This document shows, one piece after another, positions 26,886 through 34,811 of a stretch of 64,000 nucleotides of DNA. Both the position numbers and the translations under genes were made by a program. Under the pieces are notes generated by a model that was given only the letters and a program-made list of their open reading frames with translations, ran no database searches and was not told where the DNA came from. The DNA comes from Streptomyces sp. V1I1 (GTDB taxonomy: Bacteria; Actinomycetota; Actinomycetes; Streptomycetales; Streptomycetaceae): positions 4,625,501 to 4,689,500 of the forward strand of contig NZ_JAUSZH010000001.1 of assembly GCF_030817355.1 (NCBI RefSeq), in the 5' to 3' direction. Every line of letters begins with the position of its first letter. The first letter of the stretch is position 1.

Positions 26886-27307
26886 GAGCGCTCCAGCAGC
26901 CAGCGCGGCACAGTGATGTCACCGAGCCGGGTGAACGCCACCCTTACCCCCGCGCCGATGCGCAGCCGCGCCGGGTCGACGGAGTTCAGGGGGGCGTCCG
27001 GCGTTGCGACCACATTGCCGGCCAGCCGGATGCGGGGGGCGTCCACGAGCTCGACGACGACCGCGTTGTACGGGGCCAGGGCGGCGTAGGCGGGCAGCAG
27101 CGGCGGATGCGGAATGACGTACGACCAGATGCGGCCGCGCCCGCTCATCCTGCGCCACTCACTGTCGAAGGACTGGCAGTGCGGGCAGCAGGGCCGGGGC
27201 GGAAAGCGCAGCTCGCCACAGGGGGCGCATGCCTGGACGCGGAGTTCGCCCTGGGCGGCGTACTCCCAGAAGGGTGCGCCGTCCTCGTCGACAACCGGTG
27301 TGAGCAT
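26882..27307 (-). CDS. DUF35 zinc-ribbon/OB-fold protein (ChsH2-like partner of the Ltp2-like aldolase)
   Basis: 141 residues. Two CxxC knuckles (CAPC, then CPHC) form the zinc ribbon; the OB fold follows with GRIWSYVIPHPPLLPAYAALAPYNAVVVELVDAPRIRLAGN. It lies one base downstream of the Ltp2-like gene and overlaps the hydratase gene, so all three are made together. In mycobacteria the matching DUF35 part of ChsH2 binds and stabilises the Ltp2 aldolase; I infer the same complex here. There is no MaoC-type hydratase part fused to it; the crotonase-type hydratase downstream may play that role. Confidence 0.9.
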   Translation of the reverse strand: MLTPVVDEDGAPFWEYAAQGELRVQACAPCGELRFPPRPCCPHCQSFDSEWRRMSGRGRIWSYVIPHPPLLPAYAALAPYNAVVVELVDAPRIRLAGNVVATPDAPLNSVDPARLRIGAGVRVAFTRLGDITVPRWLLERS

Positions 27308-27308
27308 C

Positions 27309-28457
27309 TCAACTCCTCAGCAGTACGGCCGAAGTGGGCACTCCCTCGCCCGCGGTGACCAGGCAGGTCGCGGCGTCCGGGACCTGTGCGGTGGAGATGC
27401 CGCGCAGCTGCTTCACGCCCTCGTTGATGAGGTTGAAGCCGTGTACGTACGCCTCGCTCAGCCCGCCGCCCCCCGTGTTGAGGGGCAGCCGGCCGCCGAT
27501 CTCCATCGCGCCGCCCTCGGTGAACGCCGCACCCTCGCCCCTCCCGCAGAAGCCGTAGCCCTCCAGGGAGAGCGGTACGAGCGGGGTGAACGCGTCGTAG
27601 ATCTGTGCCACATCGACGTCCTGCGGCCCGAAGTCGGAGGTCTTCCACAGCTGGCGGGCCGCCGTCCAGGCGGGTCCGGTGAGCGGGTCGTCGTTCCAGT
27701 AGTTGACCATTCCGTGGTGCTGGGCGGGCAGGCCCTGGGCTGCGGAGTGCACGTAGACCGGCTGGTGGCGGCAGTCGCGGGCGCGCTCGGCGCTCACGAT
27801 CACGCAGGCCAGCGCGCCGTCCGTCTCCAGGCAGTTGTCGAAGAGGCAGAGCGGCTCGCTGATCCAGCGCGAGGTCATATACATGTCGCGGGTCAGCGGC
27901 CGTTCGTACATCACGGCGGCGGGGTTCTGGTTGGCGCGGTTGCGGCAGGCGAGGGCGACGTTGAAGAGATGGTCGCGGGTGGCGCCGTACTCGTGCATAT
28001 AGCGTCGTGTCAGCATGCCGATCTCGTCGGCGGGCCGCAGCAGTCCGAAAGGCCGGGTCCACTGGCCGGGGGTCGGTAGCTGAACGGCTGTGTTCTTCCA
28101 GGGCCTTGGACCCGAACCGCGTTTGCGCGAGCGCCAGGCGACCCCCACGCCGGCCTGGCCCGTCGCGATCGCCGCGGCGAGATGGGCGACGGTGGCGCAG
28201 GAACCGCCGCCGCCGTAGCCGACCTTGGAGAAGAAGGTCACGTCTGAGGCGCCGATGGACTTCGCGATCTCGACCTCGTCCGTCTCCTCCATCGTGTACG
28301 AGGCGAAGCCGTCGACCTCGGAAGGGCCGATGCCGGCGTCGTCGAGCGCGGCCACGATTGCCCGGCAGGCCAGGGTCTTCTCGGATTCGGGGAGGTGTTT
28401 CGCGAAGGCCGTCTGCCCTATCCCGGCTATCGCGGTTGCGTCCTTGAGGCTCGCCAT
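27309..28457 (-). CDS. Ltp2-like thiolase-fold retro-aldolase
   Basis: 382 residues. Remembered segments of M. tuberculosis Ltp2 recur in order: IAGIGQTAF, VTFFSKVGYGGGGSCATV, RYMHEYGATRDH, SRWISEPLCLFDNCLETDGA, AQIYDAFTPLVPLSLE, GRLPLNTGGGGLSEAYVHG and TAGEGVPTSAV. Ltp2 cleaves the C-C bond in the last side-chain step of cholesterol degradation with its DUF35 partner. The putative catalytic Tyr lies in YDAFTP. It heads the operon with the DUF35 and hydratase genes, behind operator copy 8, which it shares with fadD3. The physiological substrate here is unknown. Confidence 0.9.
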   Translation of the reverse strand: MASLKDATAIAGIGQTAFAKHLPESEKTLACRAIVAALDDAGIGPSEVDGFASYTMEETDEVEIAKSIGASDVTFFSKVGYGGGGSCATVAHLAAAIATGQAGVGVAWRSRKRGSGPRPWKNTAVQLPTPGQWTRPFGLLRPADEIGMLTRRYMHEYGATRDHLFNVALACRNRANQNPAAVMYERPLTRDMYMTSRWISEPLCLFDNCLETDGALACVIVSAERARDCRHQPVYVHSAAQGLPAQHHGMVNYWNDDPLTGPAWTAARQLWKTSDFGPQDVDVAQIYDAFTPLVPLSLEGYGFCGRGEGAAFTEGGAMEIGGRLPLNTGGGGLSEAYVHGFNLINEGVKQLRGISTAQVPDAATCLVTAGEGVPTSAVLLRS

Positions 28458-28477
28458 GAGGGGGAGGGTACAGCTAA

Positions 28478-28494
28478 TCTGACGGGTAGTCAGC
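28478..28494. promoter_or_regulatory. Operator copy 8 (ltp2-like / fadD3-like divergent promoter)
   Basis: TCTGACGGGTAGTCAGC, 12 of 14 half-site bases match. It sits centrally in the 59-bp gap between starts 28457 and 28517, so one repressor can control both directions. Confidence 0.85.
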
Positions 28495-28516
28495 TAGTGC
28501 GGTAGGAGGGCTTGCG

Positions 28517-30079
28517 ATGCGCGGCGACCTGGAGTGGGGCACCATCCCGAAGCTGGTGCGGAGCGCCGTCGGACGGTACGGGCAGCGGGAGGCCGTCGTC
28601 GACGGCCGCACCCGTGTCTCGTACGCCGAGCTGGGCGAGCGGGTCGAGCGGGCGGCCGCCGCCTGTATGGCTTCGGGCATCGAACCGGGCGACCGGGTCG
28701 CCATCTGGGCCCCGAACACCCTCGACTGGATCGTCTCGGCGCTCGGCGCGGTCACGGCCGGTGCGGTGCTTGTGCCGCTGAACACCCGCTTCAAGGGCAC
28801 GGAGGCCGCGTACGTACTCCAACGCAGCCGGGCCAGACTGCTCTTCGTCACCGGCACCTTCCTCGGCACCTCGTACGTCGCGTCCCTGCGCCGCGCGGAG
28901 GTGGACCTGCCGCACCTGGAGCAGGTCGTGGTCCTCGCCGACAGCGCGCCCGAGGACTTCCGTACCTGGAAGGACTTCCTGGCGGGCGGCGACGGCGTCA
29001 CATCGGCACAAGTCCGCACCCGGGCCGACTCGATCGACTCCTCGGCCCCCTCCGACATCATCTTCACCTCGGGCACCACCGGCCGCCCCAAGGGCGCCGT
29101 CATCACCCATGCGCAGACGCTGCGCTGCTACGAGGTGTGGAGCGACCTCGCGGGGCTGCGCGAGGGCGACCGCTATCTCATCGTGAACCCCTTCTTCCAC
29201 ACCTTCGGCTACAAGGCCGGCATCATCGCCTGTCTGACGCGGGGCGCGACGATGGTGCCGCAGCCGGTCTTCAATGTGGACACGGTCCTGGCGAACATCG
29301 CGTCCGAACGCATCTCGGTGCTGCCTGGCCCGCCGACCCTGCACCAGTCGCTGCTCGACCACCCGGCCCGTGACCAGCACGACCTGTCCGCGCTGCGCCT
29401 TGTGGTCACCGGCGCGGCGGTCGTCCCGCTCCAGCTGGTGGAGCGGCTGCGCAGCGAGCTGCACATCGCCACGGTGCTGACCGCGTACGGCCTCTCCGAG
29501 GCGAGCGGCATCGTCACCATGTGCCGCCGCGGCGACGCCCCGGAGACGATCGCGACCACCTCGGGCCGTGCGATCCCCGGTACTGAGGTTCGTGTGTCGG
29601 CCGCGGCGGGTGAACCGGGTGAGGTGCTGGTCCGTGGACACCATGTGATGCAGGGCTACTTCGAGGACCCGGAGGAGACGGCGAAGGCGATCACCGAGGA
29701 CGGCTGGCTGCGCACGGGCGACGTCGGCGTTCTGGACGAGGGGGGCAATCTCCGTATCACCGACCGGATCAAGGACATGTTCATCGTCGGCGGCTTCAAC
29801 GCCTACCCGGCGGAGATCGAGCAACTGCTGGGCCTGCACCCGGATGTGGCGGATGTGGCGGTCATCGGCGTCCCCGACGCGCGGCTCGGCGAGGTGGGCA
29901 AGGCGTATGCGGTACGGCACCGGGGCTCGACGCTCACGGCTGACGATCTGATCGCCTGGTCGCGGCGGGAGATGGCGAACTACAAGGTCCCGAGGGAGGT
30001 CGAGTTCGTGGGCGAACTGCCGCGGAACGCGAGCGGGAAGGTCCTGAAGACGGAGCTGCGGTCGCGGCAACGAGCCTGA
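28517..30079 (+). CDS. FadD3-like acyl-CoA ligase
   Basis: 520 residues of the adenylate-forming superfamily. The P-loop FTSGTTGRPKGAV is near residue 190, NPFFHTFGYKAGI near 228, LTAYGLSEASG near 320, GWLRTGDVG near 396 and the catalytic lysine motif NASGKVLKTEL near the C-terminus. The run VLPGPPTLHQSLLDHPA and the FFHTFGYKAGI block closely recall M. tuberculosis FadD3, which activates HIP, the propionate-bearing hydrindane acid from steroid rings C and D. It diverges from the Ltp2-like operon across operator copy 8. A bicyclic or alicyclic acid substrate is inferred. Confidence 0.87.
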   Translation: MRGDLEWGTIPKLVRSAVGRYGQREAVVDGRTRVSYAELGERVERAAAACMASGIEPGDRVAIWAPNTLDWIVSALGAVTAGAVLVPLNTRFKGTEAAYVLQRSRARLLFVTGTFLGTSYVASLRRAEVDLPHLEQVVVLADSAPEDFRTWKDFLAGGDGVTSAQVRTRADSIDSSAPSDIIFTSGTTGRPKGAVITHAQTLRCYEVWSDLAGLREGDRYLIVNPFFHTFGYKAGIIACLTRGATMVPQPVFNVDTVLANIASERISVLPGPPTLHQSLLDHPARDQHDLSALRLVVTGAAVVPLQLVERLRSELHIATVLTAYGLSEASGIVTMCRRGDAPETIATTSGRAIPGTEVRVSAAAGEPGEVLVRGHHVMQGYFEDPEETAKAITEDGWLRTGDVGVLDEGGNLRITDRIKDMFIVGGFNAYPAEIEQLLGLHPDVADVAVIGVPDARLGEVGKAYAVRHRGSTLTADDLIAWSRREMANYKVPREVEFVGELPRNASGKVLKTELRSRQRA

Positions 30080-30246
30080 CAAGCGCGGGCGGTGGCCTAC
30101 GGCCCGGGCGCGGTTGCCTATGGCCCGGGCGCGGTGGCTGACCGGCTCGGGCGCGGGCGGGGCGGCTGGCCGGCCCCGGACATGCCGCGGCCGCGGCGGC
30201 TCCCCTCCGCGCCGCCGCGGCCGCACCCCGTAGTGAGGAGTCCTGA
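30080..30246. repeat. Short degenerate repeats between fadD3-like and afsS
   Basis: Units close to GGCCTACGGCCCGGGCGCGGT occur about two and a half times in 30095-30145. The rest is GC-rich spacer between two convergent genes. No gene and no clear T-rich terminator is seen. Confidence 0.5.
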
Positions 30247-30495
30247 TCAGCCCTTGGGCGGGACCGGCGCGTGGTGGTCGCCCTGGGTGGTGGCCCCACC
30301 GTCGCCCAGGAGCTTCGGCGGCGCCGGAGCGTGGTGGTCGCCCAGCGTGGTGATGGTGCCGTCGGCCGGCGGCGCGGGCGCGTGGTGGTCGCCCAGCGTC
30401 GTGACCTCGCCGTCGCCCAGGAGCTGCGGCGGCACGGGCGCGTGGTGGTCGCCCAGCGTGGTGATCTCTTCCGGCTTCTTCTCGCTACTGCTCAT
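30247..30495 (-). CDS. afsS: AfsS, small repeat-containing regulator of secondary metabolism
   Basis: 82 residues from ATG 30495 behind GGGGGAC. After a short charged start (SSSEKKPEEI) the protein is four repeats of TTLGDHHAPxPP, separated by short LLGDG-type linkers; the last is TTQGDHHAPVPP. This repeat is the hallmark of AfsS, a 63-residue protein in S. coelicolor, so this version is about 20 residues longer. AfsS raises antibiotic production and links to phosphate and nitrogen control; its molecular action is not settled. It lies 212 bp downstream of afsR, with its own promoter. Confidence 0.95.
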   Translation of the reverse strand: MSSSEKKPEEITTLGDHHAPVPPQLLGDGEVTTLGDHHAPAPPADGTITTLGDHHAPAPPKLLGDGGATTQGDHHAPVPPKG

Positions 30496-30532
30496 GGTGT
30501 CCCCCATGGGATTGCTCGACATGACCGAATGT

Positions 30533-30578
30533 GGCCTTCTGCCCGGAGACTCCCCCGAGGGTCGCCGGACAGAAGGCC
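30533..30578 (-). promoter_or_regulatory. Hairpin in the afsS leader
   Basis: In the minus-strand RNA, GGCCUUCUGUCCGG pairs with CCGGGCAGAAGGCC over 14 bp with one G-U pair, closing an 18-base loop that itself has a GAC/GUC pairing. On the plus strand the same position would be a C-A mismatch, so the structure suits afsS mRNA. It ends 38 bp before the start codon and has no U run. Confidence 0.7.
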
Positions 30579-30648
30579 AGTGGACCTGTCGCCCCCCGCT
30601 GAGGTGACGGTCCCCGTGATCCGCCTGCCCCCCGACGCGACGGATCGA

Positions 30649-30692
30649 ATGCTCTAGAGCATGTCGGAAGAGCATAAACAATCGATGAACGC
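30649..30692 (-). promoter_or_regulatory. afsS promoter with AfsR/PhoP-type direct repeats
   Basis: On the minus strand GTTCATCGATT is followed directly by GTTTATGCTCT, two 11-bp direct repeats (30672-30692 and adjoining bases) of the kind bound by AfsR and PhoP at the afsS promoter. About 16 bp further lies a possible -10, TAGAGC. It is inside a perfect 14-bp palindrome, ATGCTCTAGAGCAT (30649-30662). Known family behaviour: phosphorylated AfsR activates and PhoP competes. Confidence 0.7.
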
Positions 30693-30707
30693 CCTGGCCC
30701 GGAGTTC

Positions 30708-33659
30708 TCAGGCCGCGCCGCTGAGGGGAGTGAGCAGCTCCCGTACTTCCTCGGCCTCCGGGGCGCCCGACTGCTCGTGCAGCAGCAGCGCCTCGCGCCA
30801 GCAGGCACGCGCCCGGTCCGCCTGGCCGAGGCTGTCCAGCGCCTTGCCCAAGGTGACCAGCACATTCGCCCGGATCCGGTCGCCGCCGATGCATCCGATC
30901 GCGAGCGCCTGCTCGGCATGCTGGGCAGCCCGCGCGGCGCGGCGGGCCGAGAGGTGGGCCTGCGCGATGCGGAAATGCGTGGTCCCCTCCCACAGGCGCT
31001 GCCGGTTCGCCTCGAACCGGTCCAGTGCCTCGGCCAGTTGGTCCAGCGCCTCGGTGTGACGCCCGGCCTGGGTGAGCGCGACCCCCAGGGCGTAGCGCGC
31101 GTTGGCCAGCCGGAGCGGGTGTCCGATGCGGTCGTACATCGCGATGCCCTGCTCGGCCAGTGCGATGCCCTGCGCGGTGCGGCCCATGGCGACGTGGATG
31201 CGCGAGAGGTTGCACAGGGCGCTGGCCTCTCCGGGAAGGTTCCCGTCGGCGCGTGACCCTTCCCTCGCCCGGCCCAGGTGTGCCTCGGCCTCCTCGTTGC
31301 GCCCCTGTATGAAGGCGATGATGCCGCGGTCGTTGTCGGACCAGTACACGGGCGCCGGGTCCTGTGCGCCCCTCGCGAGCACGGCCGCCTGCTTGGCCTC
31401 CTCGTCCGCCTCCTCGTAACGGCCCGCAACCAGATGGACGTTGGTCACCGAAGTCCGCGCGCGCCCCTCGGTGCGGGTGTCGCCGACGGCGCGTGCCGCT
31501 TCGAGCGCCGCGAAGGCGACGGCCTCGTACACCTTGGAGTTGGCGCCGGACTCCGCCAGATCCTGTGCCGCCCACAGCAGATCGACGGCGGGGCGCAGCC
31601 GCTCCGCCCCACCGGCAGCCTGCCGCGCGCAGGCCAGGAGGCAGTGCGCCTCCGCGTAGAACCAGTCCTGCGCGTCCTGCCGGTCGGTGAACTCGAGCCC
31701 CGCGTGGCCGGTCGGCTCCAGATGGGCGACCAGCCGGTCGCCCGGGCGCTCGATCGCGTACACCTTCGCGGTCGTCGCCAGATAGAAGTCGAGCAGTCGC
31801 GACAGCGCAAACTCCGTCTCCTGTGACGGCTGTTCGTCCCGTTCGGCGCACGCACGCGCGTAGAGCCGTACGAGGTCGTGGTACCGGTACCGCCCCGGCG
31901 CCGCGGACTCCAGCAGGGACGTGTCGACCAGCGCTTCCAGCAGGTCCTCCGTCTCCTGGACCGGCAGGTCGAGCATCGCGGCGGCCGCGGCGAGCGAGAT
32001 GTCGGGGCCGTCTGCGAGCCCGAGGAGGCGGAAGGCACGGGCCTGGGCCGGCTCCAGCTGGCCGTAGCCCAGTTCGAAGGTGGCCTTCACCGCGAGGTCT
32101 CCGGCCTGGAGTTCGTCAAGGCGGCGGCGCTCGTCCGCGAGCTTCGCGGCCAGGACGGAGACCGTCCAGGTGCGGCGGGCGGCCAGCCGGGATGCGGCGA
32201 TACGGATCGCGAGGGGAAGGAAACCGCAGGCCGCGACCACATCCAGGGCATCTTTGCGCTCGGAGGTGACCCGCTCCTCGCCGACGATCCGGGTGAACAG
32301 CTGCAGAGCCTCCTCCGGCGACATCACATCGATGTCGACGAGGTGCGCCCCTGCCAGGTCGACCATCCGGACGCGGCTGGTGACCAGGGCCGCGCAGCCC
32401 GCCGTACCGGGCAGCAGGGGGCGGATCTGCGCGGCGTCGCGCGCGTTGTCGAGGAGAACCAGGATGCGGCGGCCGTCCAGCGTCGAGCGGTAGAGCGCGG
32501 CCCGTTCGTCCAGGGTCTCCGGAATCGCGGAGTCCGGGGTGCCGAGCGCGCGCAGGAAGGCCCCCAGCACCGTCTCCGCCTCGGTGGCGCGGTTGCCCGC
32601 GCCCTGGAGGTCGACGTAGAGCTGGCCGTCCGGGAAGTGCGGGCGCGCCTCGTGCGCCACATGGACCGCGAGGGTCGTCTTGCCGACGCCGCCGATGCCG
32701 GCGAGCGCCGAGACGGCCATCACCGAGCCCTCGGCGGTGGCGAGCTGGCCGCCCAGTTCGCGTACGAAGGAGGCGCGTCCGGTGAAGTCCGGAACGGTGG
32801 CCGGAAGTTGGGCGGGCCTGGTGACCTGCGGGGCCGGGGCGGGCTCCTCGCTGGGACGGGCCAGTTCCGCGTCGGCCTGCAGAATGCGCTGCTGCAGCCG
32901 GGCGAGTTCGGGGCGCGGGTCGACTCCCAGCTCCTCGGCGAGCAGCCGGCGGGTGTCCGCGTACACGGCGAGCGCCTCGGCCTGCCGCCCGCTGCGGTAC
33001 AGGGCCAGCATCAGCAGCTCGCGCAGCCGCTCGCGCAGCGGGTGTGCGGCGGTGAGCGCGGTCAGCTCCGAGACCGCCTCCGCATGGCTGCCGACCTCCA
33101 GGTCGAGGTCGAGCCGTGTCTCCAGGAGCTGGAGCCGCCACTCCTCGAGGCGGGCCCGGTGGTTCTCGGCGTACGGCCCGGGCACATTGGCCAGCGGCTC
33201 GCCGTCCCACAGGCCGAGTGACTTGTTGATGAGCAGGCGGGCCTGGCCGCGGTCCCCGGCGGCACGGGACTTCTCCGCCTCGGCGGCCAACTCCTGTGCC
33301 ACCGCGAGGTCGAGGGCATCGCGCCTGACCCGTATGGCATAGCCGCCCGACTCGCTGACCAAGGCGTTCACGGAGAGCACCTTGCGGAGCCGGGACGCGT
33401 AGGTGCGGACCGCGGCGAGCGCCTGCGAGGGCGGGTCCTCGCCCCAGATCGCGTCGATCAGCTCGGAGGCGGTCGCGGTACGGCCGTCGCGCAGCAGCAG
33501 CGCGGCCAGCAGGGCGCGTTGCTGCGGTGATCCGGACGGCAGGCTCTCCCCGCAGCGCCACGCGCGTACCGGGCCGAGCACGCTGAAGCGCAGTTCGCTG
33601 ACGCCGCTCTGCGCCGGAGCGCGCTGCTCCGGTACGCGTGGCCCGCTGTCACGGTCCAT
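30708..33659 (-). CDS. afsR: AfsR, SARP-type global regulator
   Basis: 983 residues, close to the 993 of S. coelicolor AfsR. The SARP part (about 20-270) joins an OmpR-like winged helix (SPQQRALLAALLLRDGRTATASELIDAIWG) to a bacterial activator domain ending RQAEALAVYADTRRLLAEELGVDPRPEL. The NB-ARC ATPase (about 285-600) has its P-loop GIGGVGKTTL near residue 320, and the last 330 residues are TPR-like helices. AfsR is phosphorylated by AfsK, binds the afsS promoter and integrates growth signals with antibiotic production. afsS follows downstream on the same strand. Confidence 0.96.
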   Translation of the reverse strand: MDRDSGPRVPEQRAPAQSGVSELRFSVLGPVRAWRCGESLPSGSPQQRALLAALLLRDGRTATASELIDAIWGEDPPSQALAAVRTYASRLRKVLSVNALVSESGGYAIRVRRDALDLAVAQELAAEAEKSRAAGDRGQARLLINKSLGLWDGEPLANVPGPYAENHRARLEEWRLQLLETRLDLDLEVGSHAEAVSELTALTAAHPLRERLRELLMLALYRSGRQAEALAVYADTRRLLAEELGVDPRPELARLQQRILQADAELARPSEEPAPAPQVTRPAQLPATVPDFTGRASFVRELGGQLATAEGSVMAVSALAGIGGVGKTTLAVHVAHEARPHFPDGQLYVDLQGAGNRATEAETVLGAFLRALGTPDSAIPETLDERAALYRSTLDGRRILVLLDNARDAAQIRPLLPGTAGCAALVTSRVRMVDLAGAHLVDIDVMSPEEALQLFTRIVGEERVTSERKDALDVVAACGFLPLAIRIAASRLAARRTWTVSVLAAKLADERRRLDELQAGDLAVKATFELGYGQLEPAQARAFRLLGLADGPDISLAAAAAMLDLPVQETEDLLEALVDTSLLESAAPGRYRYHDLVRLYARACAERDEQPSQETEFALSRLLDFYLATTAKVYAIERPGDRLVAHLEPTGHAGLEFTDRQDAQDWFYAEAHCLLACARQAAGGAERLRPAVDLLWAAQDLAESGANSKVYEAVAFAALEAARAVGDTRTEGRARTSVTNVHLVAGRYEEADEEAKQAAVLARGAQDPAPVYWSDNDRGIIAFIQGRNEEAEAHLGRAREGSRADGNLPGEASALCNLSRIHVAMGRTAQGIALAEQGIAMYDRIGHPLRLANARYALGVALTQAGRHTEALDQLAEALDRFEANRQRLWEGTTHFRIAQAHLSARRAARAAQHAEQALAIGCIGGDRIRANVLVTLGKALDSLGQADRARACWREALLLHEQSGAPEAEEVRELLTPLSGAA

Positions 33660-33838
33660 AGCTGCCCCCTGCCCCCGTACTGCCGGAATCGCCCTCGACA
33701 GTCTGCCCTGTGCATGGTGGCCCCGTCAGCAGCGGGGCACTTCCTGCTCCGCCCCTGCCCCTGCCCGGCCGCGCGCTAACCCGCGCAGGTAACGGTGGTG
33801 TGTGATCTGTGTGATGGGGCGGTGTTGAGGGGCGGTAG

Positions 33839-34630
33839 TCAGGGGCGGTACACCTCACCAGGGTTGGCCTTTCCGGGCTCGAGCAGCTCGGGCACGGTGA
33901 CGAAGGCGTAGCCGCGCTTCTTCAGCTCGTCGATGATCCCTGGGACGGCGGGCACGGTCCCGTCGTATATGTCGTGCAGCAGGATGATGCCGTCGCGTCC
34001 GGCCTGGTCGAGTATCCGGCTCTTGATGAGCTCGGAGTCGGTGGTGGAGTAGTCCTTGGCGGTGGCGCTCCACAGGATCTGCGCGAGGCCGAGTTCCCGA
34101 CTGACCTCGGTGACATCGTCGTTGATCCGGCCCTGTGGCGGGCGCATCAGGGTGGGCCTGCGGCCGGTGATCTTCGCTATGGCGTCCTGCGTACGGGAGA
34201 GCTCGTCGCGTATCTCGTCGGTGCTCAGCTCGTCGAGACGGCGGTGCGACCAGGTGTGGTTGGCGACCTCGTGTCCCTCGTCGGCGATGCGGCGTACGAC
34301 GTCGGGGTGCTTGAGGACATGGTTCTTGCCGAGCAGGAAGAAGGTTGCGTGAACCTTCTTCGCCTTCAGGGTGTCGAGCAGCCGCGGGGTGTCCTTGCCG
34401 GGCCCGGCGTCGAAGGTGAGGGCTATGCACTTGGCCTCTTCGCAGTCGACGCCGCCGTGCGCCGTCAGCGGTTTGGCGTCGGGTCCGGCCTTGCCGGCCT
34501 GGTCCCGGGCGGCGCCGGGCGAGGTGGTCTCCATGGAGCAGCCGGTGAGCGTGAGCGCGAGAGCGGCGACGATGGCCGCGGCGACGGTCCTTTTGGGCAT
34601 GGCCTTTACGGGCATGGCCTTTTTGGGCAT
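33839..34630 (-). CDS. Polysaccharide deacetylase-like lipoprotein (NodB domain)
   Basis: 263 residues from ATG 34630 behind GAGGGGGA. A lipoprotein signal with repeated MPxKAMP start ends in the lipobox LTGC. The NodB domain (about 70-255) shows LTFDAGPGKDTPRLL, the His pair HTWSHRRL, RPPQGRIND and IILLHDIYDGT. The first motif is TFDAGP instead of TFDDGP; the missing second Asp is common in streptomycete members but may alter metal use. It would deacetylate cell-wall or surface polysaccharide outside the membrane. It lies upstream of afsR on the same strand, 179 bp away. Confidence 0.88.
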   Translation of the reverse strand: MPKKAMPVKAMPKRTVAAAIVAALALTLTGCSMETTSPGAARDQAGKAGPDAKPLTAHGGVDCEEAKCIALTFDAGPGKDTPRLLDTLKAKKVHATFFLLGKNHVLKHPDVVRRIADEGHEVANHTWSHRRLDELSTDEIRDELSRTQDAIAKITGRRPTLMRPPQGRINDDVTEVSRELGLAQILWSATAKDYSTTDSELIKSRILDQAGRDGIILLHDIYDGTVPAVPGIIDELKKRGYAFVTVPELLEPGKANPGEVYRP

Positions 34631-34706
34631 GGCGAATATCCCCCTCGGTGGATGGCAGGCGCACGGAATGCGGTGATCTGCCGCTGGGCGGCCGTGCGCG
34701 CGTCGC

Positions 34707-34740
34707 ACTATACACACCATGTATATACGGGGTTTATAGT
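34707..34740. promoter_or_regulatory. AT-rich promoter region of the deacetylase gene
   Basis: An unusually AT-rich patch carries ACTATA (34707-34712) and TATAGT (34735-34740) as an inverted pair around CACCATGTATATACGG. It lies about 80 bp upstream of the deacetylase start. Either strand could supply a -10 box; direction is not decided. Confidence 0.45.
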
Positions 34741-34774
34741 TACCTGGAGCCCGACCCTGGCCCATGTCGTACTA

Positions 34775-34791
34775 GCTGACGGATCGTCAGA
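34775..34791. promoter_or_regulatory. Operator copy 9 (amidohydrolase promoter)
   Basis: GCTGACGGATCGTCAGA, 13 of 14 half-site bases match. It ends 20 bp before ATG 34812. Confidence 0.85.
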
Positions 34792-34811
34792 TCAGCGCTA
34801 CCGTGGAGCCC

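Noticed and set aside
30247..31851. Long minus-strand frame joining the afsS frame with a shifted frame of afsR
   Set aside because: Only the last 82 codons (AfsS) have meaning; the upstream part is an out-of-frame reading of afsR.
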